Notes under the pieces: generated by a model
Seen by the model: the letters and a program-made list of their open reading frames with translations, nothing else
Told to the model about the DNA's origin: nothing
The model's database searches: none
Program-made: the position numbers and the translations under genes
Assembly: GCA_907163375.1 (NCBI GenBank)
Contig: CAJQUW010003214.1
Coordinates: 27,233 to 91,232 of the forward strand
DNA length: 64,000 nt
Direction: 5' to 3'
Source: Prostheceraeus crozeri
Taxonomy: Eukaryota; Platyhelminthes; Polycladida; Euryleptidae
Part shown: one piece after another, positions 28,566-42,236 of the stretch
Position numbering within the stretch: position 1 is the stretch's first letter
Layout: each line of letters opens with the position of its first letter

Positions 28566-31315
28566 ATCAGTGCGTCCGCAATACTAACTACTATTGATTA
28601 AATGATTTGCAACACATGAATCACATCATCCGATGGCATTCTGGAAAAAAGTATTTTGAACACGAGATTATCAATTTTTAGTTCTGACAAGAATTGCATC
28701 CATTTTCATTGCAAAAATCGGTTGAATTGTCCCTAGCGGAATGCTGAAATTATGTTGGCAATCATTATCAGCGATGTCTTCTATACTCGTACCTTTACAG
28801 TTACGCCCCGAATTTCTGTAGGATTTGAATTGCAGGATTGTACATGTAGCTTAAGGCGACGGATTGATTAACGACTCTGAATAAAGATATTCAATCGGAA
28901 AAACGTTGCATGCGACGTTTTTCCTAATGACCATCATTGTAGGATACAAGCTCATTTTTGGACTAAAGCTGATTAAAAGCTTTCTTCCTACCCAGGGAAG
29001 TGTTAATTATCAGGCTCAGTTGTTATTCTGAGGTCTGAAACCTTATAGCTCATCGAATGTTCAATTATAACAATTATCTAAAAAACAACTCACTTCTTAA
29101 ATTATTTCTTTGAAAACATATGCGCATGGAAGCATGCACATCTGAATGTGATATACTCATGAAAAGGCAACGGCAATCCTTGAAATTAAACGGGAAAACA
29201 ATTAAAAACAGCTACAATTGCTAACATAATTTCAATATTGTATCTCAAAGGCTACTATCGAAACGATCAAAATGTTAAGTAAAAGTTCAGACCTGAAATA
29301 CAGGTTATCGATGTCATATCTCAATTTGATATTTTCATGACGATGTGTCTAAATTTCACAACTTCAGAGTTGCCAAAATTATTTTTGAATCGAAGATGTC
29401 AATTTTAGCGACGAATTTTCTTAAATACACGCAGCTGCGTGTGTTTACAAATGGAAGTCAATGGAATTGAATTGAATTTTCCAAATTAGGAGATAAAACA
29501 GTTACTCTAGTGAAAGTTCTCATTGCTCTTGTCATGCAAACATTTTGCTGTGTAATTTCTACCATTAAGAAATAAATTCTTAACTAAGATTATCCATGTT
29601 AATGGGAATGACTACCCCTGAAAAGTATGAGTCTATGGAGGTATGTGCACTGACATGTTGATTGTGTGATAATTTTTGCATAAATCAGTGCCTACGAATG
29701 CATGAAGATATTACGTCCTCAAAGACCGTGTCTGAATTAAATAAAGGATATAATGGACATGGATTAACATTGATTAAATTCAATTAAGCTCTGAGATCGA
29801 CACACTTCTGTTAATGATCAATGATCAAATTTCTAGTGCCCACAGAACTGCAATCCAGAGGTAGGATGCACCAGTATCAGTACCTATAGTTATAAATCCA
29901 TGGTTATTGAGTAAGTGATTGAACCAAAGGAGCTTCATTACATCAGTCGAACCTTTCTAAACTTCATTGCATCCCCAATTAAACCCTGTTAGTACTAGTC
30001 CGATGTTGTTCTCATGTAGGGCCTATGCAATACCTGCATCTCCTTAGGAGATTCTTTCTATATGTTGGATGATATCCACTGTTAGCAAGAACCTTAAAGA
30101 AAGAGAAAGCTCGATTATCAAGTGTCAATATATCGTCATGAATACATGACTTAAATGAAGGTAGCACAGATGGAACCAGCCACCAACCCGGTCCAGGATG
30201 AAACAAAATTAGAACAGTCGGCCGATTGGTAAGACGCCAGCCACCGATCCAAGGCTGCCATAGCGAGAATGTGGCCTTCGTGAAAAGTACGCAAAATTTA
30301 TGAATCTTCAAGAATGTGACTGGCGTATAGTGGTAATTGCAAAGTAGGTATAGGGCGTTGAGGCAGATGCACATCGGGAAATAAGATAAATGAAATATCA
30401 ACCAGCCTAAATTATGAATAGCACCACCATTTCTCTTAACACGTACGCTGACCTACTGCTTCATGAGACGTTTGTAAATGCACAGTATCATAATTCATAT
30501 ACCTATACATTATAGTATGCATTTATACTTATATATGAATATTATCATGTCACATTCACATGTAAAACGGTTCCATTTAAGTAATATCATGGAAGTCTTC
30601 TTGACTATTTCAAGCATCCATGTCCAGATGACTCCTGATAGCCGTCATAGGAGTCAATGAAAAATCTTCAAATTTCGCACGAGATGTTTTTGCATCCAGA
30701 GGAAAAACAGGACTGATGACACAGAAAAGTGTGGAGATTAATGCACCCTATTCAGGAGATAATTTAACCAGTAAATCCTGCTTGACTTCTTTTTTATCTT
30801 CCCTATTTTTTAACTGCTGAATGTTTCCAAATTATATAAATATGAACAGCATTTAACCAGTATCGCAGCGTAGCATGTAGTGCTATCTCGCCAAGTTGCG
30901 ATGAAACTTCGAAAGTGCTTAGCAAAATTCCAATCTGGAGATAGCGGAATCCCGAAATTTGAGATTTCAGCAATATAGTAAGTAAGCCCTCTGATGACTC
31001 AAACGCACTTGGTGCTGAGAAAGTGACAAGTCTCATGGACCATTTCAAGCCGCTTCTTCTCAAGCTTGGCGCACTTGTAGCCAATATCTTTGATGAGTGG
31101 GGAACTTTCAAGGAGTATTACGCTAGTACAGCTCAAGTTGAAGATATGAAGCTGTGGCCATGACTCTTTCAATTTTAGAGAGAATTCCCCTATGTAAGCA
31201 ACTCTGGTGGAGGTCCTCTGACTGCTTCTTGTCAACAATGCCAAAACTGAGCGTGAATTCAACGCATTGTGAATTAGGACTTCAGAATCTTGCTAGCATT
31301 ACTTATAGTTACGTT
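28566..31315. other. No recognisable gene
   Basis: AT-rich sequence with only short frames. Downstream (minus-strand sense) of the P-element piece, 30,803-31,262 is open in two frames and might hold a terminal exon, but no motif supports it. Confidence 0.45.
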
Positions 31316-32031
31316 TCATTTATGCATTTCTTCAGGAAATCGAATTTGATTTGACATAAAAAAAGAAGTATTTAATGTAATACACATACCTCTCATTGGT
31401 GAAATTGAAAATGTAAACGGTTGGTATATGTCGACCTCATTCTCCACAAATGCAGCTTGATGTTCTTTTGCTTGGCCACATGATGTTGTCGGAGATTTTA
31501 GAATAATCACACGGACAAGCGATGTGACATGACTGTCAATCCCGTCGATGGTGTCCAGGTCATGCATCAGAAGGTCAGGAAAAAGAGATGACGGATCCAG
31601 TAAATGCATAACTTTGGTGATAAAGGTTTGAGGTGAGTAGACTTTGCTCCGCAGGCAGCTTTCTGAATGGCGGCAAATTCTAACAACGCCCATTGAAGGG
31701 ATTGTTAAGGGTTCATTATTCCTTGATCGCAACAGCGAGGACTGCCTCGGAAATGGCTGATTGGTGGTCAAGGTAGCAGCGCATGTCCTGCATTTCATTT
31801 TGGTCATCAAAGTCTTTGATACCCATCCGGATATGTAGACGACGACGTCATCTACATACCGTGAGAGGTAACTCGTTTCAGGGAGTTCTTCCTCCTCCGA
31901 GTCGTTCGAATCGTCGCCTGCATCCTGTGGCACAACATTTCCATTCATACTTGGTGATACACCACAACGAAACAGAAGTCTACGATACGTTGCGGCAAAA
32001 CATACCGCAGATGGGTTTGTATTCCAGCCAC
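31316..32031 (-). pseudogene. P-element/THAP9-type transposase, C-terminal exon
   Basis: The minus-strand frame begins right after the acceptor ATCAATTTAG (intron end at 32,032) with GWNTNPSAVCFAATYRRLLF, the GGWNNNP segment conserved in P-element transposases and vertebrate THAP9. It continues with an acidic linker, YVDDVVVYISGWVSKTL, KMKCRTC and a region matching the P-element C-terminal domain (PSMGVVRICRHSE). A donor-like AGAG|GTATGT occurs at 31,390, so a further exon may exist; otherwise the frame stops at 31,316. The matching upstream exon lies at 52,605-53,185. P-type transposases cut and paste DNA using GTP; here it is likely a relic or domesticated remnant, since a sister exon carries a frameshift. 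Confidence 0.75.
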
Positions 32032-32169
32032 CTAAATTGATAAGTAAGTGTGGAATGCAGTGATGATCATCAAATGCAATGAATGAAACGCAATTGAAAT
32101 CACGTCGTATCACAGCATAGCAGGCATACAAAAAAGTAGGGAGGAAAAAAGAAGGGACATTCTTCAAAA

Positions 32170-35100
32170 AGTAGGTGAAAAGTTATATATGATGTACGTT
32201 ACAGAACATATGTATGATATATACAGTGGCGTCATTTCCGTGCCTGCGAGGCCTTCGCCGCATACCCAAAAATAATTATTTACGTTCATAAAACTTAAGT
32301 GCAAATAGTTTTGATTTTTTGTGTTTGAGAGTATCTTTGCGTTTACACCTTTACACACACTTTACAGTTTCAAGTCACTACTCTCAAATACGTTCCGAGC
32401 GCCAGCGCTCAGCTGTGAACTGCAGGGATCTTCAAGCAATCACACAATGCGCTGGGGATGTGTTCACAGGAAATCACAGAGATTTGTGTGTTTGTGTGAT
32501 ATGTGGGGCGTGTGCGCTTAGCTCGATCGTCTTCTCCCGATAGAAACGAAGAAGCAATTACATTGCAACAATGAAAGAAAAGATCTATTTATAAATTCTT
32601 AGATTCAGATAGAGAGAGAGACGCAAATTTTCCCTATTCGTGGCTTCGCCAAATTTTGGAGAAGATGATGACGCGTTGAATCGTCGTGTCTGCGTTCACC
32701 AATGGCTGAATGTCAGATCGGAAGATTTGAAGCCCCAGAAAGGAGATAGCCATGAAGTGATTCAGTCAGAGATAATGATTCAAGGCATATTCTGATATTA
32801 TGTTTATGGCGATAATTTCAACAGTGGTTATTTTCTACAACGGCCAGTCGTCCAAGGGATTATGCAGAAAACTCTAACCATCGTACATGAAGTTCATGGC
32901 ATTGAAATAAAAGCTAAACCACTCTCAAGGGATAGAGTATCAGGAGGAGCACAAAAACAATTTAGCAGCCCTAAATTTGAAACATGTAAGTGATTGACAG
33001 GCTATAATAAACACAACAGAGTCTTGCTACAGGTTTGCGCTGGCGAGAGCTTCCACGAGAGTGAATGTTCTCTATAGTAATCTCACCAAGGTGATCAAGC
33101 GTCATGTGAGAAATCAACATCACATTTTCATTGTCATTTGACGTTTAAAATCTTGGGAAAACAAGAGTCGCGTTGACGAACAGACAGGTTAGGATTGCAT
33201 GCTTATGAGGCTGTTCAGAAAAAGAGGCTGTCACATAGGACTCATAGTGAATCACAGTTCACATGCAGAATAGTCAACATTGGGTAGTCTAAGGACTTCA
33301 GTGTACCTTTCCTTTAAATATCAGCATCTATTTCTCACATCATTTCATTTCATTCTGTAGTCATGGATGCCGGCATGATTTGAATGTTCATGTACTTGTA
33401 CAGGTGTTTGAAAATTTACTGAAATTAAGATAGTCTCAAATTAATTATTTTATGCAGTTCGTGCTGTCTGCTACAGGAATATAGGAATCCACTTTGGAGC
33501 GAAGGCCTATGGTCTGGGAGCACTCGACGCCACCGGATATATACGTTAGTTATACGTATATACTGTATATTTGATTGTGGTTTGCTTCATGGACACGTAG
33601 ACATAATGGATTTGAGTCATTTCATCGACAGGTCGTTTCATCAATGCTTATATCCAGAGTCAGAAGACATTGGAGTCCATATAAATTGATGTGTATGAGT
33701 TATTGTCTAGGAATTCTAAATCAGGAGTGAGTGTCATTCACCGGAAGTACAGAAAGCACACAATTATAAATGAACATTACGCTCGCCTATGGCTCATTTC
33801 CATAACGTTCTTGACACATCCAGTGTCAGCACAAGTACTATTTTTATTAATTGAAAATCAACTGATATTAAGACAATTGAAAACATGATATTTCCAACTC
33901 GCTTCATGAATGCCATCAATCAAGATATCAAAGTATATTCCAGCATTTTTTATTGTCAAGTTTTCTAAACCCCATTTATATGTTTATATGTAATGTCGAA
34001 TATGAAGTGTCGTCATAAGTTAAGACAAAGCTGCAGTTCCCGTTGTTGACTGTAATTGTACTGAATGGAATGCAACCTTTATCAGAACTAGATGTAAACA
34101 AAATAACTTCAGCAAATGAATATTGTAGGATTCTGAATGTCACTTATTTTGACGAGGGTAACTTGGCTACTCCGTCGCATGATTTGCTGTGATCCTTTTA
34201 AAATAAATCCGCTTCACATACGCTTTAGTAAAAATTAGTTTCAGCGCATTTTCAAACTTTTCGCCAAAAAATCGTTGAATTTGGATCACTGGTCATTCAA
34301 ATTTATAACCTATTTCGAAGCACTTTTTTACCTTTTGCAAGCATTTTGTACGACAACTTCTAACGAAGAAACACTATTTCCTAAGTGAGTACATTTTCAT
34401 AAATATGAGCCGTGATCAAAGTGATGGAAATTCAAATGTTGTGTTCAATATTTTTAGCAGTGGCTCATGATATAAATAGTCATATCTATGTATTTTCATA
34501 AGAATTTGAATTGTTACAGTCATCCTTCTTCTGTATAATTGCATTTGAACTGCATTTGACCTGTGCATGTAGAACATCATTTCACAAATACACGGGCATC
34601 GCTATTTTTCAGGTAAATTCTCATAATTACACTAATTTTTTTCAAGGGCACATTTTTTCATTTATATATTCTCCTTTTCCTCATAAGCAACTTCTCAGCA
34701 CATTCGACCAGGTTGGCATCGTAAATAACAATCATTAAGGAGATTTATAGCCAAAGTTACGCGAAAGTGTCAATTTTTTTTCAAAATCTGTCAAAATTGT
34801 TAATTTCGCATTTTGAATTAACATTTATATTATGAAGATGACTTCCTTAGAGCAAACGAATGCTACCATAAGAAATTTCAGAGTTCAGACCCTACATGTG
34901 CTGAACAGCGAATTTCATGCGATTCGCAGCATGTTTGGAAGTTAAGGTTGGGGGGGGGGAAAGGGGAGAATCGTGTTTTGGGGGCTACTTCATCAATCGA
35001 ATAAGATATGCTCATGAGAACAAAATTGATTTTCCTTGCTGTACCTTTAAAACATTTAAAGCTACGAGTATTTTAGAGATTTCGCACTGCTTCATATTTT

Positions 35101-35343
35101 GAAGCTTTTAAATTGTCATTTCCTAGAATTCGTCGCTCAACCGTTCGCTCACGACAAAAAATCGCCGATCGCTCTTTCAATTTCAGTTCAAACAACTTTT
35201 TCCGTACGCTCAGTCGTTCATCGAAAATTCAAAGAAATGGTTCAAAAACACACATGTATATCCGCATGTATACATTTGTATGATTGCTTTGAATGGAAGT
35301 ATATTCCCAGATTGAACTCTTTAGGCGCAAAAAGATCCTTGGT
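32170..35343. other. Intron-like AT-rich sequence, no gene recognised
   Basis: No supported coding sequence. A CAGTGGCG-type transposon-end-like word occurs at about 32,224 and a dispersed repeat fragment at 33,499-33,534. A run of nine G lies near 34,950. Confidence 0.5.
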
Positions 35344-35390
35344 AGCCGTAGACGCTGCGTTTCGCTGAAATAGGGCTCGTCAGCACGGCC
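35344..35390 (-). ncRNA. Hammerhead-ribozyme-like motif, core conserved
   Basis: On the minus strand, in order: stem I strand GCCGTG, core CTGACGA, stem II GC...GC around a 9-nt loop, GAAA, stem III CGC-A-GCG, the cleavage-site TC, and the partner stem I strand TACGGC. Stem I gives six pairs including one G-U, and every invariant core base (CUGANGA, GAAA, UH) is present. Stem II is only two pairs, so activity may be weak. A second copy with the same spacing lies at 60,365-60,410. Hammerheads of this short-stem-III type are known from Penelope-like retroelements and retrozymes. Confidence 0.65.
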
Positions 35391-35399
35391 CGCATATGC

Positions 35400-38300
35400 A
35401 TGCATAGTTTTTATATAGACTCTTTTTTAAAGTAGTATAGATAAGCGCACCTCAACAACGACCTGTCAGAGGTAATTGGTTTTCCTGCTAAATCTTTAAC
35501 AAAGTAAGAAATCTACATGCTATAGAGAACGCCTTTGCTATTCAAAATTGTTGAGGCTTTCTCTGTGAGCTTATTGAAGGCGCATTTTTGGACTTCTGTG
35601 AAATTGCCATTACTTAAGTCACAATTTAGCTTCAGAATGCTACGTCTCATTTGTCATGAAATCAGGATACTCAAATTGAGTGGATGTTTCCTCAACCTTT
35701 CACGGAAAGCATAAGTTGCCAGAAATTTCTTTTTGTCTTCAGGTATTATTATTATCAAACAAGTTTTTCATCACTTACATTTCACTCAAAAACCGAGCGA
35801 GACAATTTTCAGCTGGATGGCGCGATGTATTGATAGAAGCAGAATGCACGAAGACATTGACAACAGAAAGGATCACGAAAGTCTATGTTCCTATCTACAT
35901 ATATTAGAAACATGAGCAATAAGTGCAATGTTAGCTGTTTAAAAATGATCAGTAAAAGTTCATTAATATGGTATAATACAGCTACTTGTAATTCTTCGAT
36001 GAAAAGCAAAGAGATTCTACACTGGAAACTCTATCATAAATTCCGAAGTAATCGGGGCAAGGATATTTGGTCATGGCTAGGTTTCGAAGAGAGATATGTA
36101 TGGTGCATATAGTGCGGGTATTCAAAAGTTCAAAAGCTATTCTTCACATAACGGTCCATTACTGAGACTTTCAGAAACGGTTACCTTAGAGACGAAGCCG
36201 TCAGGAAGATAACTTGCAGTCGATTTATTAAATTGTAAATTGTTACCAAACTTATCACTCCACGTATTAAACATCAATATTCCAGAAGCTTCTTAAAGTA
36301 AAAAGTTGCAACGCAAAAGCAAAAATGTAGCTAAGAAATGAGGACAAAAGGATGTCATGTAGGACATCGTGATGGGCAGAAAGGTAGCAGTAAATCGAAC
36401 TATTTGACAGGCAATAGATGATGAGAAATGAAATTTGAATGCAAATACTAATAACCGATTTGGGGGGGGGGGGTCGCCGCCACGCGTTGTTCCGCAAACT
36501 GCTGATGAGATCAGTCACTGAACTCCTCAATGCTTGCAAGAATGCAAGAAAAAGTTGAGTGCCTCGCATGCAACCAATTGCTGTCTGTTTAGTGGTGCCA
36601 ATGAAGCTCAAATAACTTTCATCTCAGCAAAATATAAATCCTAATTTCGTGCGTGTAGCGGTATTACGCATTAGCTGTAACACCAGTATTAATATTCTTT
36701 GGTTAATATTACTACAAGTACTATGTTCGAATTCAACTCCAACAACTTCTAGGAAACTGATACAACGGAATTAGATTGTTTAAGTCTATCGAGCAAGCTG
36801 TATTATTCTGTAAGAGACTGATACGAGCTTCCGCTTTGATTTTATGAGTGTGATGGTTTCGATCAAATCTTTCAATTCGCAGACTTTTCACATAAATAAT
36901 CACTACTTGTTGTCATGCACAGGCTAGTCGCAACTAGGAGCTTCCAAGTGTCGACTTGTGCTAGTTTTTGGACAGTTTAGGGGCGGAGATAGGAAAGCCA
37001 GTCGCAGCTCGGATTTCCGTGCACAATTCCGCCTTATTTCAAGCCTGTTATAAAGCTGATCTTGCGGCATTGAGATACCTTCCAAGATTCCTAATTGGCA
37101 GCTGTTACACGGAAAATACCTGCAAGATAAATTCCTTTTGAAATTATGAACTTAAACCAGAAGCCATTTTTAAATGCAATTTCAGAGCAGGGGAAATGTA
37201 CTGCATAATCTATAATCACTTAGAAAATGCTTGACTTAAGACCTTTCTCCATTGTTGACTACGAAAGATTTTAATGTTCAAAAGTTGTGTTGTCTATATT
37301 ATATTGTCTAATCTATATATTCAATATATTGTCTATATTCTATAACAGTTTACGGCCAGAAATGATCTATAATGCATGTACACGCCCGACGGATTTCGCG
37401 CATCACATTAAATTATTATAGCTAATTTTTTGCCAAGGAAAGACAACACACCTTTTGAACATGAAGAAACGTTTCCTGTTATCGGCACTGTCATTCATTC
37501 AGTCTATTTTCCCCCACAACGAATCTACACAAAAGTTAAAAGTTGCATTTTTTTAATTTAAAATGTTTCGCATAGTTTGTCATTTTGGAGGCCAGTCAAC
37601 TGCCACTAAGTAATCGTTAATACTACATCTCCATCGGTTGAATGATGCATATCTACACTATACACCGTCTCACTGCCTGAGTTGCTACGCAGAAGGTTGT
37701 GAATGACATCACCATTTTGCAGAAACATAATATCAGAGCTTATCATGTATTTCCAAATGTCAGTAGATTCATCGCGTTGGATAGTGGACAGCATGAGCCT
37801 TGAATAGTAGAACAATCAAATTTCGTTAAAGCGGCAATGCATTCGACCAACCGGATTTCCTGTTCTTGTCCAGGTTCGAAACGGTCAACAGTTTAACCTG
37901 CGATTGCAAGATGAAGACAAGGGGGATTCTTGGAGGTTCAACATCATATTTTTTCACATGGTTCTCAAGTTGACTACATACGTTTCATAATAAATTCATT
38001 TAATGCTTTGCTGCTGGTCGCTAGCTGACATACTATCAATCTCGGTGAACTACAGTTTCTAGAGGCGTAATGTTTCCCATTCACTGACGTTTCTCGCAGG
38101 ATATTGAATGGCCAATGAAATTCAGCAGATGATTTTCTAGTTAAGATGAATTCTGACGACGCCGAAGAGGAATCTCCTTCTTACTGACTGGGATAGTCAG
38201 TGGTCCTTTCCCTTCTATTATTACCTCTAGTCGCAACTAGCTGATTGATATAGGAGTATATACATCAATGGACTGGCTAGTCTTCACTTGTGCATACCAA

Positions 38301-40136
38301 TTCAAGTCGTGACTAGGCTGTGCATACGGACCAATAATTCGTGTGGCACTGCGCTTGACCTTATTGAAGTATTTCGTCACCAATTGGAATATGTAGCCAC
38401 TTTGTAAAGAATATTCGATAATAGACAAGACAGTTTCTTGGTGGGTCAATTTTTATTGGAAACAATCGGTCGGATTTTCATCTCTTCGCTATTCTTGTGC
38501 GTTTTTATTAGCTGATAAAAATATGGCATCGTTGAATTCGTAGTTATATGACTGATGGATATGTATGTTGGAATACTATCCTATCGTCCGTACTGCATTT
38601 ATGAGATCCATATTATGAATATAATGAAGAAATTGATCGAAAGAAAATAATTTATTCTATCGATCGCATCGCAGATGTGTATTAAATCACCTGTCGCATT
38701 CCTGCAGAACAAATTATATTCAGTTTGTACATAAACTGCTAACAGCTCAAGTCTTGTTTGACTTATCGTGGATTAATGGTGCGTTTTTGACAAATGCAAG
38801 AAGCTGAAAATAGATAAGAAACAAAAACCTTAATAGTATTCAATAAATTTTAAGTGCTATGTTCAAGCAATCAAAACAATGAACGTGCGGAAGATTACCA
38901 TGTTTATATGTGCATTTTCACATTATCCAAATGAAGCTTTGTAGTACTATTAAGTTTTATAAGTCCCTTCACCTATTAGATGGGTGGACCTTATCCGCCT
39001 CATGCACTCTATAGCGGTTTTCATTCTCTTTCAATGTTACTAGGCTCAACTCAATCTTCGAGTAAAATAATAACTGTATGGTCTCACTGCAACGCTAGAA
39101 TTTCAATACATTTTTTACTTTTTGCCGGTTCTTGCTCGCTTTATCTTATAAAAATCACAGAAGAGATAGACGATCGGTAAGAAGGAACGAGAAATATTCC
39201 ACACAAGGTAAGCATAAGAATCTTAATGACGACAATCCGCCTATAATTTGGAACAGATATTCTGCACTGCGGATGTTACCGCAGCGGGATTCGCTGCGTC
39301 AAGCGATTCATCGGTCCTGTCTGCTAACGGTCGACTGGTCATTGATGCAATCATCAATGCAATGGACACACTTGGAAGATAGATTAACTTGAGAAAATCT
39401 TCTGACATGCGTCGAATGATTTCATCTTTTCATTTTCACAGCTGAATTTTCAGCGTCAATGTAAGTCGTTTTATGCATCGAGTCGGATTAAAGCTGTGTC
39501 ACGGCTGTCAAATGCTACATGTGATCGCCCGCTGGCAATGATGACAATTGAAGGTGTCCATATACCCTTCAGCTAAATCCCATTAGGAATATGACCTCAT
39601 GCCAGCCCAGCATCTAAATTAGCAGCGCTGGATCATCTGGTCCAAATGGAATTTAAGAAATGGTAAGTTGTAGAACGAAAATCAGGAGATAATCAGTAAC
39701 TGCCTTCAACACCAATGGCTCATATAGCATTGCATGAGTTAATACAGCACTCACAACACTACAAGGAAATATCCCTATATTCATGATCCACAAAATCTCC
39801 GCCCTCTATCCTACAGTCCCACTCATTTGGGGGTATCTATCTATCACAACAATCTCCCCCTTGCCTACGCCACTGCGGGACACCTGTCGTAGTCCCGTAA
39901 TGTCATGTAGTGTCGTTTGCGTACAGCAACCGAAAACAATTGAAGATGACGTCATCAAGGACAGGTTTAGGGAAGATGGATTCATTCGATAATGGGTGCA
40001 GAGAGCAGAGGTTGCTGCTAGGCGTTGAAATGTGCCTTAAGACTAGAAATGAAAGTCATCTACATGTACTCATAGTCGGTCGATGTTCGAACACCACTAT
40101 GGTGCAGTAATGAATTTCTAAGTGCAAAAATTAGTG
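35400..40136. other. No recognisable gene
   Basis: AT-rich sequence with short frames only. It has an 11-base G run near 36,463, short TCTATAT repeats near 37,290-37,345 and a CAGTGGCGTAGGC-type transposon-end-like word (minus) near 39,867. Confidence 0.5.
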
Positions 40137-40150
40137 ATACCAATATCAAT
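40137..40150. repeat. Left 14-bp target duplication of the Penelope insertion
   Basis: ATACCAATATCAAT, identical to 44,464-44,477. Confidence 0.85.
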
Positions 40151-40291
40151 GCGAATGTAAAACCAATTTCAATACTCTCCCGATATGTTTAATGCCGAGT
40201 AAAATGAATAGAAAATAAAAATCGCCAGACGTTTCGGGTCCAGACCCTTTGTCAATGGCAGAACACTTAATAATGAGTGACTTATGCACTT

Positions 40292-41158
40292 TTACACTTG
40301 TAGCAGAACAGCTCCTGCTGTTTCGTGACGCCTGTTCATGCTTGGCTTGTGCAAGTTGATCAGTCGCGATTCCACCAAACTTGTTTCAACCGAATCATTC
40401 AGACATCTCAAATATTCAACGCTAAAATCTTCTATGCTACTGACGTCACAAATTCTGGTGTGATCTGACAAAGCACTTACACTATTTTTGTTTTTAATAC
40501 TATTGTAGTGTTCATTATACCTTACATAAAAAGGACGAGAAGTTTTTCCTATGTACTTAGCATTACATTTATTACACGTGAATTGATAAACCACGCAGGT
40601 CTTTTCACAGTTAAATTTCTCTGGTAGCTGGTTACATACTTTACAATTATCATGTTTTTTTATTGTTGATTTGGTTTTCAAGACATTGCGCAACTTTTTG
40701 TTACCGCAACTTACAAACCGCACATTCAATTTATGTTTACGAATTAAGTAATTGATTTTTCTTACTAAACTATCACTTATGTAGGGTAACTTTAAAACGC
40801 ACTTGTCGGTATTGTCTTTGTTATTTTTCCTAGTTGGTCTCTTTGCCATGACAAAATCCTTTTCACTATATCCGTTAGCCTTAAGTGTATTTAGGCATTG
40901 CTTTTCCGACTGAGTCACCTTATCTTTACTGAGGGTTTCACTACATCTCTCATGGAGGCTCAAAATACTTTGTTTTACGAAATTTGATTTTACACTACTA
41001 GGTAGCCAACTGTCCTTCTTTAATGTATTTCCTGAGGCTAGCTCTTTAGTGTACTTTTGATACATAATCTTTTTATTCTCTATCCAAATTGTTAGATCTA
41101 AAAAGTTGAGTTTTCTTCTTTCAGGGACTTCAAGAGTAAATTTTACGTTATCGTCCAT
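40292..41158 (-). CDS. Penelope GIY-YIG endonuclease part, copy 1
   Basis: Frame of 288 codons, the C-terminal part of a Penelope polyprotein. Residues 1-60 are the end of the reverse transcriptase thumb (LNFLDLTIW). A Cys-pair motif (CKVCNQ) lies near residue 175 and the GIY-YIG endonuclease near 190-215, with VVYQFTCNKC and YIGKTSRPFYVRYNEH. The endonuclease nicks the target DNA to prime reverse transcription. The YIDD polymerase motif lies just upstream at about 41,230. The 3' flank carries a hammerhead-like motif. Confidence 0.85.
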   Translation of the reverse strand: MDDNVKFTLEVPERRKLNFLDLTIWIENKKIMYQKYTKELASGNTLKKDSWLPSSVKSNFVKQSILSLHERCSETLSKDKVTQSEKQCLNTLKANGYSEKDFVMAKRPTRKNNKDNTDKCVLKLPYISDSLVRKINYLIRKHKLNVRFVSCGNKKLRNVLKTKSTIKKHDNCKVCNQLPEKFNCEKTCVVYQFTCNKCNAKYIGKTSRPFYVRYNEHYNSIKNKNSVSALSDHTRICDVSSIEDFSVEYLRCLNDSVETSLVESRLINLHKPSMNRRHETAGAVLLQV

Positions 41159-41240
41159 TGCGTTAAAAGTGTTCTTAATAAATTCGAAATCATTAATATT
41201 CTTTTCTAAAGGTCCGATGATCGAGTCATCTATATACCGT

Positions 41241-42236
41241 TTATAAACAGCATTGTTTTGATTTTATCGATGTCATTGCTTTTTCTTCTACAAAATGCAT
41301 AAATATGATCGACAGTGGTGGAGCGTAATGAAACCCCATGGGACAACCTTTTATTTGGAGGTAGACTTTATTATTGTGTTCTATTTCATAGTTGTAAGAA
41401 ACAAACTTCATCATGGTAAGAAATTGTTCAACGCTGATACCTAAACTGTCTATTTTTGACCAATGAGCTTGAGAAAATTCATAAATATTTCGCAAAGCAG
41501 TGTCAATTGGAACACTCGGATATAGATTGACAACATCTAATGAAATAAAAACATGATTATCATTAATTTGATCAATAGGTAATGCTTTTAATTCATTCAT
41601 CAGCTCCAAAGAACTTGATAGATGAGCGGGTACGAAAGAAACTAATTGGTTCAATATTTTCCCACAGAACCAATCTATTTTATTTGTCGGTGTGTTAACT
41701 ACGGAAGCAATCGGTCTCAACGGGAAAAAATTATTTTCATTTTTATCTTTATGATCCTTTATCAAAGTATAAAAATTGGCAGACTGAGACCCTGAAACCT
41801 GCATACGTTGAATATCTGCATTATTCAATTTATTTCCAAATGCACTCTTGATAATTTTGTTTGCCTGCTTTTCTACGGATTTATGTTTGCTATTTTTTAT
41901 TTGTTTGTAGGTGCTGCGATCATTCAGGATATGATCAGTCCTGTCTACGATGTCTTTTATTTTTGTGACACAGAGTCGGTTAGTTTTATCAGTTGCTACT
42001 ATCGTGAGTTCATTATCGCTAAGAAAAGCTTTGCTAGTTTTTAGTTTGTTAGTAAATTCTCTATAATTACTTTTCTTCTTCGTGAACTCTACTTCTTTTT
42101 TAACTGACTCTAGCACTTCAGTTTTAAACAACATTAGTTTTACCTCATCTTCATTAGACATAGATAAAGGCAATTTTACGCTATTTCTCTGAAAAGGTAT
42201 TCTCCAACGAGAATCATCTTTTTTTTTTTTTTTCAA
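41241..42236 (-). CDS. Penelope reverse transcriptase part, copy 1
   Basis: Frame of 331 codons with the Penelope RT signatures: FYTLIKDHKD (PLE version of the LPKIHK block), LRPIASVVNTPT, FISLDVVNLYPSVP (first catalytic Asp) and GCPMGFHYAPPLS. It makes the cDNA copy. The N-terminus begins at a lysine run encoded by a T-tract near 42,230, and PLE-like N-terminal sequence continues upstream to 43,020. The reading frame is not continuous with the endonuclease part. Confidence 0.85.
   Translation of the reverse strand: MKKKKKDDSRWRIPFQRNSVKLPLSMSNEDEVKLMLFKTEVLESVKKEVEFTKKKSNYREFTNKLKTSKAFLSDNELTIVATDKTNRLCVTKIKDIVDRTDHILNDRSTYKQIKNSKHKSVEKQANKIIKSAFGNKLNNADIQRMQVSGSQSANFYTLIKDHKDKNENNFFPLRPIASVVNTPTNKIDWFCGKILNQLVSFVPAHLSSSLELMNELKALPIDQINDNHVFISLDVVNLYPSVPIDTALRNIYEFSQAHWSKIDSLGISVEQFLTMMKFVSYNYEIEHNNKVYLQIKGCPMGFHYAPPLSIIFMHFVEEKAMTSIKSKQCCL

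Noticed and set aside
30012-30401. 129-codon minus-strand frame as a gene
   Set aside because: Composition is unremarkable, there are no motifs and no promoter or splice context; probably chance.
36499-36525. CTGATGAG as a hammerhead start
   Set aside because: No GAAA or complementary stem I strand follows at a suitable distance.
39659-39670. ATGGTAAGTTG as another intron-after-ATG gene
   Set aside because: No promoter motif precedes it and no pyrimidine-rich acceptor with an open frame follows.
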